DNA of 10,276 nucleotides, from the NCBI GenBank assembly GCA_902492655.1, contig CABUMF010000059.1:1-10276 (forward strand), read 5' to 3'. Origin of the DNA: an uncultured Eubacteriales bacterium (GTDB lineage Bacteria > Bacillota > Clostridia > HGM11514). Positions 1 to 7,042 of the stretch are shown in pieces. Both the position numbers and the translations under genes were made by a program. The notes under the pieces were generated by a model, which was given only the letters and a program-made list of their open reading frames with translations, was not told the origin of the DNA and did no database searches. Numbering within the stretch: the stretch's first letter is position 1; every line of letters starts with the position of its first letter.

Positions 1-333
<333 letters not shown>

Positions 334-405
334 AAGGTGTCTTTTAAATAAGGGAGGTATTGTTTAGTTTTGAGTGTGCGAGTAGCACACAGAAAAGAGG
401 AATAA
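334..405 (+). other. 23S-5S spacer with small hairpin
   Basis: This short transcribed spacer of about 72 nt separates the 23S and 5S genes. It contains no tRNA. It does contain a 6-bp hairpin, GTGTGC (374-379) with GCACAC (385-390), closed by a 5-nt loop, which could help position processing of the precursor. The stretch before it (GTTTAGTTTTGAG, 363-375) resembles the conserved spacer sequence seen ahead of 5S genes in many Firmicutes. Confidence 0.6.
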
Positions 406-523
406 ATCCGGTGGCGATAGCACAGAGGTCACACCCGTACCCATTCCGAACACGGTAGTTAAGCTCTGTCACGCTGATGATACTTGGCTGGTGACGGCCC
501 GGGAAAGTAAGTAGCTGCCGGAT
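406..523 (+). rRNA. 5S ribosomal RNA
   Basis: Complete 5S rRNA of about 118 nt. The ends pair as helix I: ATCCGGTGGC (406-415) with GCTGCCGGAT (514-523), ten pairs including wobbles. The conserved loop segment CCCATTCCGAACACGG lies in the middle (438-453). It follows 23S at the usual distance, so the order 23S-5S is normal and no tRNA follows the 5S gene. Confidence 0.97.
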
Positions 524-547
524 CTGTTCTTTTTTTGTGCAGTTTTT

Positions 548-576
548 AGGGCGGTTAACCGCTCTTTTTTGTTTTT
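548..576 (+). terminator. rRNA operon terminator
   Basis: GGGCGG (549-554) pairs with CCGCTC (559-564) across a TTAA loop, with A548-T565 able to extend the stem. A T-rich run follows (565-576, interrupted by one G). This is a good intrinsic terminator placed 25 nt after 5S. A further run of seven T's (529-535) sits directly after 5S and may add to termination. Confidence 0.85.
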
Positions 577-580
577 AAAC

Positions 581-609
581 TTGTATTTGGTTTACCATTA
601 TGTTATAAT
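581..609 (+). promoter_or_regulatory. Promoter of the aldo/keto reductase gene
   Basis: A perfect -10 box TATAAT (604-609) is preceded by TGT, making an extended -10. The -35 candidate TTGTAT (581-586) is weak but sits at the ideal 17-bp spacing. It lies just after the rRNA terminator and about 50 bp before the gene start, so the reductase is transcribed independently of the rRNA operon. Confidence 0.75.
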
Positions 610-662
610 GTTATTGAAATTATTAAAATACCGAGCAAATTAAAAAATGAGGAGAAATGATT

Positions 663-1583
663 ATGAAAAAAATTACACTTGGAAAATCTGACCTTCAGCT
701 TCCGAATATAGCTGTCGGATGTATGAGGCTCACCTCTCTTGACAAAAAAGGTGCGGCGGATTTTATAAACAACGCTCTTGAAAAGGGTGCAAACTTCTTC
801 GATCATGCCGATATTTACGGTGGCGGCGAGTGCGAAAAGTTTTTTTCGGAAGCAATTGATATGAAGCCTTCCATTCGAGAGAAAATGATTATCCAGACGA
901 AATGCGGTATTGTTCCCGGGAAGATGTTTGATTTTTCAAAGGAACATATTTTGGAATCCGTTGATGGGAGTCTTAAAAGATTAAAAACCGATTACATTGA
1001 CATTTTGCTTCTTCACAGACCCGACACACTTATGGAACCCGAGGAGATTGCAGAAGCCTTTGATATACTAAAAACCACCGGAAAAGTGCGCAATTTCGGT
1101 GTTTCAAATCAGAATCCTTATCAAATTCAGCTTTTAAGCAAGTACATAAATCAGCCTGTTTTGGTAAATCAGCTTCAGTTGAGCGCTGCCTATACTCCTA
1201 TGTTTGACGCCGGCTTTAATGTTAACACAATGTTTGACGCCGGTGTTAACAGAGACGGAGGAGTGCTTGAATTTTGCAGGCTGAACGATATAACCGTCCA
1301 GGCATGGTCGCCTTTCCAGCACGGTTTCTTTAAAGGTTGCTTTATCGACAGCGAAAAGTATCCCGAGCTCAACAAAAAGCTTGCTGAAATCGGCGAAAAG
1401 TACGGTATTACAAAAACGGGCATGGCATTGGCATGGATTTTGCGTCATCCCGCAAAAATTCAGCCAGTTACGGGTACCACTAATATGGGCAGACTTAATG
1501 AGTGCATTGCCGCATCTGAGGTTTATATCACGAGAGAAGAATGGTATGAAATTTATCTTTCTGCCGGAAATATACTTCCGTAA
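663..1583 (+). CDS. Aldo/keto reductase, YdhF-like
   Basis: Predicted cytoplasmic NAD(P)H-dependent oxidoreductase of the aldo/keto reductase superfamily, acting on carbonyl compounds; the substrate is unknown. It has 306 residues, a normal single TIM-barrel length. The catalytic tetrad is visible: D47 and Y52 in FFDHADIYG, K80 in IIQTKCG and H118 in LLLHRPD. The cofactor-binding segment near the C-terminus is VTGTTNMGRLNE (269-280). The segment GGVLEFCRLNDITVQAWSPF is typical of the YdhF (COG4989) branch. I chose ATG 663 over the in-frame ATG 657 because AGGAG (650-654) is 8 nt from 663 but only 2 nt from 657. The gene has its own promoter and terminator, so it is monocistronic. Nothing links it functionally to the transporter genes downstream. 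Confidence 0.93.
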   Translation: MKKITLGKSDLQLPNIAVGCMRLTSLDKKGAADFINNALEKGANFFDHADIYGGGECEKFFSEAIDMKPSIREKMIIQTKCGIVPGKMFDFSKEHILESVDGSLKRLKTDYIDILLLHRPDTLMEPEEIAEAFDILKTTGKVRNFGVSNQNPYQIQLLSKYINQPVLVNQLQLSAAYTPMFDAGFNVNTMFDAGVNRDGGVLEFCRLNDITVQAWSPFQHGFFKGCFIDSEKYPELNKKLAEIGEKYGITKTGMALAWILRHPAKIQPVTGTTNMGRLNECIAASEVYITREEWYEIYLSAGNILP

Positions 1584-1616
1584 CAAATTCGGCAAAGTAT
1601 TATAATATACTATCTT

Positions 1617-1652
1617 TACCGCTTGTATTTTTGTGCAAGCGGTATATTTTTT
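1617..1652 (+). terminator. Intrinsic terminator after the reductase
   Basis: TACCGCTTG (1617-1625) pairs perfectly with CAAGCGGTA (1636-1644) over a 10-nt loop. A T-rich tail follows (TATTTTTT, 1645-1652). It lies 33 nt after the stop codon and isolates the reductase gene from the regulatory region downstream. Confidence 0.9.
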
Positions 1653-1671
1653 AAAAATATTGCAAAATCTA

Positions 1672-1700
1672 TTGACATTTTTGAAAATATATGTTTTAAT
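1672..1700 (+). promoter_or_regulatory. Promoter P1 upstream of the XRE-cupin gene
   Basis: A perfect -35 TTGACA (1672-1677) and a 5-of-6 -10 TTTAAT (1695-1700) are separated by 17 bp, with TGT just before the -10 as an extended element. Transcription would begin near 1707 and give a leader of about 170 nt before the GTG start of the regulator. This leader contains the candidate operator at 1725-1746 and the inverted repeat at 1761-1793. Confidence 0.75.
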
Positions 1701-1724
1701 AATTATTGTTTAGTATTATAAAAC

Positions 1725-1746
1725 CTTTAGGTAAAGTTAACTAAAA
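1725..1746. promoter_or_regulatory. Candidate operator O1
   Basis: This is a cluster of symmetric sequence: CTTTA (1725-1729) and TAAAG (1732-1736) around GG, then the 8-bp palindrome AGTTAACT (1735-1742, overlapping). The 10-mer TTAACTAAAA (1737-1746) recurs exactly, in inverted orientation, at 1851-1860. It lies about 20-40 bp after the predicted P1 start. Binding by the XRE-cupin regulator encoded next to it is an inference from position and symmetry; AT-rich DNA can give such matches by chance. Confidence 0.4.
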
Positions 1747-1760
1747 CCCGCACTTGTGTT

Positions 1761-1793
1761 AATTCCGAGTTTATTTAGATATTTAGCGGAATT
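1761..1793. repeat. Inverted repeat overlapping P2
   Basis: AATTCCG (1761-1767) and CGGAATT (1787-1793) form a perfect 7-bp inverted repeat with a 19-bp centre. It covers the region where the -35 contacts of promoter P2 would lie. It could be a protein-binding site or, in a transcript from P1, a hairpin in the leader. Confidence 0.45.
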
Positions 1794-1808
1794 TTGAGTG
1801 TGTATAAT
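1780..1808 (+). promoter_or_regulatory. Possible second promoter P2
   Basis: A perfect -10 box TATAAT lies at 1803-1808. At 17 bp upstream the -35 position (1780-1785) is poor, so activity may be weak or need help. Transcription would start near 1815, about 65 nt before the regulator start codon. The inverted repeat at 1761-1793 overlaps its upstream part. Confidence 0.5.
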
Positions 1809-1850
1809 ATATCAGCATAATTTTGAAAATCGGGTTTGGCAAAAATAAAT

Positions 1851-1860
1851 TTTTAGTTAA
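1851..1860. promoter_or_regulatory. Candidate operator O2
   Basis: TTTTAGTTAA is the exact reverse complement of the 10-mer at 1737-1746 in O1. It lies about 36 bp after the predicted P2 start and just upstream of the regulator's ribosome binding site. With O1 it brackets P2, an arrangement compatible with autoregulation or looping; this is inferred, not shown. Confidence 0.35.
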
Positions 1861-1879
1861 TGAGAAGAGGTGTTTCGCA

Positions 1880-2413
1880 GTGATTAAGATTGGTGAAAAG
1901 CTTAGAAATCTAAGGCTTAGGAACAATCTGACACAGGCGGAGCTTGCGGACAGATGTGAATTGTCAAAGGGCTTTATTTCACAGCTTGAATCGGATCAGA
2001 CATCGCCTTCGCTTTCTACATTGGAGGATATTTTGCTCAGTCTCGGCACTAATTTCCGCGACTTTTTCAACGAAGCCTCCGAAAAGATTGTGTACGGCGA
2101 GCAGGATGTATGCGTCAAGGAATTTGACGGATATACGGTTGATTGGTTGGTTACGGATTCCCAGAAAAACGATATGGAGCCGATTATGGTGGAGCTCGAA
2201 TCGGGCGCAGAAACTACCGAGGATAATCCTCATTCGGGAGAGGAATTCGGGTATGTGATTTCCGGGAATATTGTCCTTTTGCTCGGTGAACGGAAGTTCA
2301 GGGTGAAAAAGGGCGAGAGCTTTTATTTTAAGGCATCGAAGCCTCATAAAATTATGAATCCGGGAAAACTTACCGCAAAGGTTATTTGGATTACCACACC
2401 CCCTAATTTTTAA
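1880..2413 (+). CDS. XRE-family regulator with cupin sensor domain
   Basis: DNA-binding transcriptional regulator of 177 residues, similar in layout to PuuR-type proteins. Residues 4-60 form the XRE helix-turn-helix (IGEKLRNLRLRNNLTQAELA, then LSKGFISQLESDQTSPS for the recognition helix region). Residues 102-173 form a small cupin barrel with H118, E121/E122 in HSGEEFGYVISG and H156 in KPHKIMNP as likely metal- or ligand-facing residues. I chose the GTG start at 1880 because AAGAGGTG (1865-1872) lies 7 nt upstream and the protein then begins MIKIGEKLR, as in relatives; an in-frame TTG at 1823 would add 19 unlike residues without a good binding site. Regulators of this type are commonly found beside potABCD genes in Firmicutes. 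It probably controls the transporter operon and itself, with a small-molecule effector such as a polyamine; the effector is inferred. Confidence 0.9.
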   Translation: MIKIGEKLRNLRLRNNLTQAELADRCELSKGFISQLESDQTSPSLSTLEDILLSLGTNFRDFFNEASEKIVYGEQDVCVKEFDGYTVDWLVTDSQKNDMEPIMVELESGAETTEDNPHSGEEFGYVISGNIVLLLGERKFRVKKGESFYFKASKPHKIMNPGKLTAKVIWITTPPNF

Positions 2414-2462
2414 AAAAGAAGAGCCTATCTCCCGAACAGGGAGGATAAGGGAACATAAAGTC
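2414..2462 (+). repeat. Hairpin repeat, copy 1
   Basis: First of two copies of a roughly 48-bp unit. It comprises an A-rich start, GAGCCTATCTC (2421-2431), a variable tip (2432-2440) and the segment 2441-2462, which begins GAGGATAAGG and ends ATAAAGTC. CCTATCTC pairs with GAGGATAAGG with two single-base bulges, and in this copy the tip adds CC/GG pairs. It starts directly after the regulator stop codon. Read on the minus strand the hairpin is followed by CTCTTCTTTTTT, which would look like a terminator. On the plus strand there is no T-run, so read-through into potB is expected. Confidence 0.8.
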
Positions 2463-2550
2463 TTTTGACGAAGCCCTGCATGGCAGGGGAGAGGCGAAAG
2501 CGATTTGTGACCTTATACGACCGACCGAGAGGGAGTGGAGGCTTGACAGG
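2463..2550. other. Structured spacer between the hairpin repeats
   Basis: This is 88 bp of non-coding DNA, richer in GC than the upstream leader. CCCTGC (2474-2479) pairs with GCAGGG (2483-2488) over a 3-nt loop. A possible outer closing stem is AAGCC (2471-2475) with GGCTT (2540-2544), although its last base competes with the inner hairpin. TTGACA (2543-2548) resembles a -35 box, but the -10 position 17 bp later (TCAGAT, 2566-2571) is poor. I see no convincing gene here on either strand. Confidence 0.55.
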
Positions 2551-2597
2551 AAAAAAGAGCCTATCTCAGATCCGTGAGGATAAGGGAACATAAAGTC
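2551..2597 (+). repeat. Hairpin repeat, copy 2
   Basis: Second copy, about 135 bp after the first. GAGCCTATCTC (2557-2567) and the 22-nt segment 2576-2597 are identical to copy 1. The tip (2568-2575) is different in sequence and one base shorter, but still closes with an A-T pair where copy 1 has CC/GG. The element ends 24 bp before the potB start codon, so it lies in the leader of the transporter genes. Confidence 0.8.
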
Positions 2598-2621
2598 ATA
2601 ATCCGAAAAAGGAGTTTACCT

Positions 2622-3446
2622 ATGAAAAAAACCAAAGCTGTATATGTGCCTTTTATAATATGGCTGTTAATATTTGTGCTGATTCCTCTCGGGTTGGTTA
2701 TTTATTACAGCTTGACCGGACGCAACGGAGAATTTACTTTAGGAAACTTCAAAAAGCTTGCGGACCCCGTTTATGTCAGTTATTTACTGCGTTCATTAAG
2801 GCTTGCGGTTATTGCAACACTGATTTGTCTTTTAGTGGGGTATCCTACGGCATATGTACTTGCTTCGGGCGTTTTGAAGAACAAGGTAATTTGGCTTGTA
2901 CTTGCCATTGCACCCATGTGGATGAATTTTCTTTTGCGAACATATGCCTGGCAGGTTATACTTGAAGATTCGGGCATCGTCAATACACTGCTTGAAAGCT
3001 TGGGATTTGAAAGGCTTCATCTCATCAATACTGAGGGGGCGGTGCTTTTCGGCATGGTGTATGACCTTTTGCCGTTTATGATTTTTCCCATATTCAATTC
3101 TCTGGCAAAAATTCCAAAGAATATGCTTGAGGCATCGGCGGATCTTGGCGCAGGCTGGTTTACGACCTTCAGAAGGATAATTCTTCCCTTAAGCGTACCT
3201 GGAATTATTTCGGGCATAACAATGGTTTTTGTACCAGGTGTAACCACTTTTGTTGTATCGCAGTATCTGGGTGGAGGAATGTGCAACCTTATAGGTGATG
3301 TAATCGAGAGCCTGTTCAGCGGAACCTCGGGCGATTGGCACTTGGGTTCTGCACTGTCGGTTGTGGTTATGGCGGTTATACTTTTGTGTATGGGATTTGT
3401 GAACCGTGCGTCCGATGACGAGGAAGGCGGTGTTATGACGCTGTGA
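2622..3446 (+). CDS. potB: Polyamine-type ABC transporter permease, PotB family
   Basis: Inner-membrane subunit of a binding-protein-dependent importer, 274 residues, close to the usual PotB length. About six hydrophobic segments are visible, the first at roughly residues 8-30. The cytoplasmic EAA loop that docks on the ATPase is at 170-193 (EASADLGAGWFTTFRRIILP). Segments such as APMWMNFLLRTYAWQVIL are characteristic of PotB and related permeases. ATG 2622 is preceded by AAGGAG (2609-2614) at 7 nt; longer in-frame starts would run back into the hairpin repeat. The gene overlaps potC by 4 bp, so the two are translationally coupled. It probably pairs with the potC product to form the channel. 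The family assignment is firm; spermidine/putrescine as cargo is assumed from homology and is less certain here. Confidence 0.93.
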   Translation: MKKTKAVYVPFIIWLLIFVLIPLGLVIYYSLTGRNGEFTLGNFKKLADPVYVSYLLRSLRLAVIATLICLLVGYPTAYVLASGVLKNKVIWLVLAIAPMWMNFLLRTYAWQVILEDSGIVNTLLESLGFERLHLINTEGAVLFGMVYDLLPFMIFPIFNSLAKIPKNMLEASADLGAGWFTTFRRIILPLSVPGIISGITMVFVPGVTTFVVSQYLGGGMCNLIGDVIESLFSGTSGDWHLGSALSVVVMAVILLCMGFVNRASDDEEGGVMTL

Positions 3447-4219
3447 AAAAGGCGATTTCAAGGATATGGCTGTTTTTGATATTGATTTTCCTGTATGCGC
3501 CCATAATAGTGCTGATAATTTATTCCTTTAACAGCTCAAAAACAACGGGGCATTGGACTGGGTTTTCACTTAACTGGTACCGTCAGCTTGCTCGTGACCG
3601 AAATATAATGAACGCATTGGTTACAACCGTTGAGGTGGCTGTGCTTGCCTCGTTTATTTCAACAATTATCGGAACGATTGCCGCCGTGGCTCTTCATGGC
3701 TCGGGTGCCTTTTCAAAGCGTTTTTTGCTGGGTACGGCTTATCTTCCTATGCTGAACCCCGATATTGTAACCGGTGTTTCGCTCATGATTTTGTTCGGAA
3801 GCATAGGTCTTAGCCTCGGCTTTGGAACTATGATGCTTTCACATATATCTTTTTGCGTGCCGTATGTAATTCTTTCGGTTCTGCCGAAGCTTTACGGAAT
3901 TAATCAAAGCACGTTTGAGGCGGCGCTGGATCTTGGCTCGAGCAGATTTAACGCTTATCGCAAGGTTGTTCTGCCCGAGATTTTCCCCGGTATTATTTCG
4001 GGCTTTGCAATTTCGATGACGCTGTCGATTGATGATTTTATGATCAGTTATTTTAATACCGGCGGAGGCGTTAAAAACCTCTCTATTCTTATTTACGGCA
4101 GTACAAGAACGGGCGTAAAGCCTGTGTATAACGCACTTTCTGCCATTATGTTTCTTGCGGTTCTGATCGTGCTTGTTATCATCAATGTAAGAAAGCTTAA
4201 GGCGAGCGGCGAGGAGTAA
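3443..4219 (+). CDS. potC: Polyamine-type ABC transporter permease, PotC family
   Basis: Second membrane subunit of the importer, 258 residues, the normal PotC length. Hydrophobic helices begin at residues 7-28. The EAA loop is at 159-184 (EAALDLGSSRFNAYRKVVLP), and LSIDDFMISYFNTGG (194-208) is a typical PotC segment. The start is GTG at 3443 within a GTGA overlap with the potB stop codon. The nearest purine-rich site is GAGGAAGG (about 3419-3426), rather distant, so initiation likely depends on coupling to potB translation. The last codons contain GAGGAG (4211-4216), which serves as the ribosome binding site for the next gene. Confidence 0.93.
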   Translation: MKKAISRIWLFLILIFLYAPIIVLIIYSFNSSKTTGHWTGFSLNWYRQLARDRNIMNALVTTVEVAVLASFISTIIGTIAAVALHGSGAFSKRFLLGTAYLPMLNPDIVTGVSLMILFGSIGLSLGFGTMMLSHISFCVPYVILSVLPKLYGINQSTFEAALDLGSSRFNAYRKVVLPEIFPGIISGFAISMTLSIDDFMISYFNTGGGVKNLSILIYGSTRTGVKPVYNALSAIMFLAVLIVLVIINVRKLKASGEE

Positions 4220-4223
4220 CCGA

Positions 4224-7037
4224 ATGAAGTGGATAGGTACTGATAAAAAGACATTCGGCGAGTGGTTTGCACTGCGCGGAGATTTTGAATTTGATGGCAG
4301 TAATGCGGTTATCAGGACATCGGCAGCGGCGGAATATGCCGTATTTATAAACGGCAAACGAATTTTCTGCGGTCTTGTGAAAGCATTTGATTTTCACAGG
4401 TACTATGATGAAACCGAAATTACGGACTATCTTATTCCCGGGAAAAATATAATATGTATACTTTCTCTCGGCGGAGAAGCCGCAGCGGAGGTTGTTTGCA
4501 GCGGAAAAACGGTCTTTGAAACCGATGAATCATGGAAAATAGAAAGCTGCGCTGCGATTGAGCCTAAAACCGCACAGCTGTGCGCTCCGCTGGAGCCGCA
4601 AAAGCGGTTTGAAGAGCATTATGACGCATCAAAAAACAATGACATTACAAGCCCGAAGTTTGACTATTCCGGAGCTGATTACGCAAAAGTTCTTTTTGAA
4701 GCCGCAGCGACCGAGAATTTCGGAGGAAAACCTTCCGGAAATACGGTTTATGCAAAAGAAACAGTTTCGGTGTTGGGTGCGAGGCTGCCGAAGGGGTTCG
4801 GGTTTCGCCTTTTTAACAATGAGCGGAAAGAAAACCCTGTCAGCAAGATGTGCATGGAGGTTTACGGGATTTCGGTTACGGCGGAACATGATTTCACGGC
4901 AAAGGTGAAATGCATGGAAGCAAGCTTCTTTGTTAACGGGAGCATGGTTTCCGATACGATCAGCTTTAATAAAGGCGAGAACTTTATACTGGCTGTAAAT
5001 TCCGGGTATGCGCCCGAAATGTTTATATACGGAGCCGGACTTAATATTTCCGATTGCGCAGTACAGTCTTTTGAAACAAGCAAAAAATGCTTCGCATGGA
5101 CTTATCCTTATTCTCCTTTCGAGGGTACGGATACGGAAAGAAAAATTTCCGAGATAAAATGTGCCGTCAGCTTTTCGGAGTTTATGAAAATCGCAGAATC
5201 CCCGGGTTCTGCAGAAATAAGACCGATAAGCGCAAGATTTTGCGCCCGTCTTACAGAATTTAACAATATTGACGGAGGCTATTCATTGCCGGAGCTGAAT
5301 TTGCCGGTGAAAGGTTTATCGGGCGCAACGGTGTGCGGTGCGCAGAATATGCTGTTTCAAAATGAAGCACGCACATCTGTTTCGGGCGGCGTAAATTTTG
5401 TTCTTGATTTCAGGACCGAAGTTTTCGGATTTGTTACGCTTTCTTTAAAAGGAGAAAAGGGTGCGAAGCTTATTTTTGAGCCGTTTGAACTTGTTGGAAA
5501 GAACGGTGCCGACCTTCACGGCAGGGCAAGTTTTTCATATACATGCGGCGGAAATATTGAAAACTACACCTCTTTTTATGCAAGAGGATTCAGATTTCTT
5601 TCCGTCACAGTGCTGGGCGGTGTGTCGATTAAATTCATCGGCGTTCAAGAGGCGCGCAGTGCCTCGGGCGGCGGATATTTTCGCTGTGATGATGAAGCTG
5701 TTAACGAAATTTACGATATGTCGGTTCGTACCGCAAAGCTTTGCATGGCGGACACTTATATTGATTGCCCGGGGTACGAACAGGTATATTGGTTCGGCGA
5801 TGCGAAGGTCACCCAGGAGGTTAATCTTTCAAATTTCGGGTGCTATGAATATGATTTCAGATGTCTTGAATTTATCGGTCAGAGCATTACGGATGAATAT
5901 GTAAAGTGTTACAAAAAAGGCGACAAACGGTTTTTAAACGGAGAGTTCCTTACAATCCCGGCGCTTGGGACATACTGCGACGGCGGTCTGCCGGAATGGT
6001 CGCTTTGGTATGTTGCATCGGTGTATGATTATTATATGTACAGCGGCAGGGATGACAGGCTTGAGGAACTTATGCCGTATGTTGAAAAGCTGCTTGAAAA
6101 CTGCAAAAATATGATGAGCGGCAGAGGTCTTTATTCGCAAAACGGTGCGTGGCATCTGATAGAGTGGGCGTCAAATGACTTGCTTCCTTGCGGTGAAGTA
6201 ACCGTATGCAGCTGCTATCTGTATCATGCGCTTTTGTGCGCGGAAAAGCTTGAAAAAGCCGTCGGCGGAGCGCTTGCTGCGGAATATGCGCTTCGTGCGG
6301 AAAACCTTAAATCGGCGATAAACAAGTATTGCTTTGACGAAAAACTCGGCGGTTTTGTTGATACCGTCCGCGATGAATACGGGTATGGGATTTATTGCGA
6401 CTTTTTTGAAGCCAACGGTCTTGAAACGGTGCCTTTTGAAAAATTCAAAAAGTATACCCGAGTAAGCGAACAGACAAACGCAGCAGCGATTTTCTGCGGC
6501 GCCGTAGATGAAAAGCATATCAAAGCCGCATATGATGCCGTGTCGGAAATTAAAAATCCCGATTATGTGATAAAAAGCGGAACTCCGCTGAACAAATTCA
6601 GAAATCCCGAGGATGAAAGCGTACATGTCCAAATCGGTTCTCCGTTTTATCTCTATTTCACATTCGGTGCGATGATGAAAATGGGCGACCATGCCGCCGC
6701 ACTTGATTGCATGAAGCGGTTTTACGGTATTATATCCGAAAATGGATACGACACATGCTTTGAAAGCTTCGGCGCTCCGGACGGGATTAATCTTACCCGC
6801 AGTATATGTCACGGCTGGGGAGCATCTCCGGCGGTGTATCTGATAACGGAGATTGCCGGTGTGAAGCCGCTTGACCCCGGTTTCAGGCGTGTTCTGTTTG
6901 AACCGCATACGGGATTTCTCAAAAAGCTTAAGGCTCATATACCGACGCCCCTCGGCACGGTGTTTGTAAATATAGATGAAGAAAAAGGAATTAAAGAAAT
7001 AACCTGCCCCGGCGGCATGGAAACAGTCAGGAGCTGA
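4224..7037 (+). CDS. GH78 alpha-L-rhamnosidase-like hydrolase
   Basis: Large predicted glycoside hydrolase, 937 residues, with no signal peptide and so probably cytoplasmic. Residues about 1-110 resemble the N-terminal beta domain of bacterial rhamnosidases (YAVFINGKRIFCG, then YYDETEITDYLIPGKNIICIL). About 385-470 resembles the next beta domain (FVLDFRTEVFGF ... ARGFRFLSV). About 480-800 is an (alpha/alpha)6 barrel, and the last 90 residues form a C-terminal beta domain. The segment DCPGYEQVYWFGDA gives D514, E519 and D526, the same spacing as catalytic-site residues reported for Bacillus RhaB (D567, E572, D579); E519 would be the general acid. E847 in CFESFG, followed by SICHGWGASP, is the candidate general base. 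ATG 4224 has GAGGAG 7 nt upstream. It sits 4 nt after potC and 5 nt before potD, so it belongs to the transporter operon. Its substrate is unknown; activity on rhamnosides is the family expectation, but related sugars are possible. Confidence 0.85.
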   Translation: MKWIGTDKKTFGEWFALRGDFEFDGSNAVIRTSAAAEYAVFINGKRIFCGLVKAFDFHRYYDETEITDYLIPGKNIICILSLGGEAAAEVVCSGKTVFETDESWKIESCAAIEPKTAQLCAPLEPQKRFEEHYDASKNNDITSPKFDYSGADYAKVLFEAAATENFGGKPSGNTVYAKETVSVLGARLPKGFGFRLFNNERKENPVSKMCMEVYGISVTAEHDFTAKVKCMEASFFVNGSMVSDTISFNKGENFILAVNSGYAPEMFIYGAGLNISDCAVQSFETSKKCFAWTYPYSPFEGTDTERKISEIKCAVSFSEFMKIAESPGSAEIRPISARFCARLTEFNNIDGGYSLPELNLPVKGLSGATVCGAQNMLFQNEARTSVSGGVNFVLDFRTEVFGFVTLSLKGEKGAKLIFEPFELVGKNGADLHGRASFSYTCGGNIENYTSFYARGFRFLSVTVLGGVSIKFIGVQEARSASGGGYFRCDDEAVNEIYDMSVRTAKLCMADTYIDCPGYEQVYWFGDAKVTQEVNLSNFGCYEYDFRCLEFIGQSITDEYVKCYKKGDKRFLNGEFLTIPALGTYCDGGLPEWSLWYVASVYDYYMYSGRDDRLEELMPYVEKLLENCKNMMSGRGLYSQNGAWHLIEWASNDLLPCGEVTVCSCYLYHALLCAEKLEKAVGGALAAEYALRAENLKSAINKYCFDEKLGGFVDTVRDEYGYGIYCDFFEANGLETVPFEKFKKYTRVSEQTNAAAIFCGAVDEKHIKAAYDAVSEIKNPDYVIKSGTPLNKFRNPEDESVHVQIGSPFYLYFTFGAMMKMGDHAAALDCMKRFYGIISENGYDTCFESFGAPDGINLTRSICHGWGASPAVYLITEIAGVKPLDPGFRRVLFEPHTGFLKKLKAHIPTPLGTVFVNIDEEKGIKEITCPGGMETVRS

Positions 7038-7042
7038 AAATA

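Noticed and set aside
1201..1256. Apparent internal duplication in the reductase (MFDAGFNVNT followed by MFDAGVNRDG).
   Set aside because: Relatives of the YdhF branch have a segment of the same length here (a DAGLNVN-type stretch then RDGG), so the likeness is chance similarity within a normal region rather than a recent duplication.
1134..1595. A 153-codon open frame on the minus strand.
   Set aside because: It is antisense to the aldo/keto reductase, which has intact family motifs; this frame has none.
2465..2571. Possible promoters for potB using TTGACG (2465-2470) or TTGACA (2543-2548).
   Set aside because: The -10 positions at 16-18 bp spacing are poor in both cases, and there is no terminator after the regulator gene, so read-through is the simpler explanation.
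2403..2591. A 62-codon minus-strand reading frame that repeats MFPYP in both hairpin copies.
   Set aside because: There is no ribosome binding site before its ATG, and the one-base length difference between the two tips shifts the reading frame within the second half of the repeat. Conservation follows the nucleic acid stem, not a peptide.
2414..2597. Direct repeats considered as a CRISPR array.
   Set aside because: There are only two copies, the repeats carry internal variable tips, the spacing is 88 bp and no cas gene is present.
5763..5804. The rhamnosidase catalytic segment DCPGYEQVYWFGDA seemed degenerate next to the common DCPQRDERLGWTGDA form.
   Set aside because: The spacing of D514, E519 and D526 equals that of D567, E572 and D579 in Bacillus RhaB, so it fits an established subgroup and the enzyme is probably active.
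6171..6938. A 255-codon open frame on the minus strand.
   Set aside because: It lies wholly inside the rhamnosidase-like gene, whose catalytic and C-terminal motifs are clear on the plus strand. The opposite frame has no recognisable domain or start signal.
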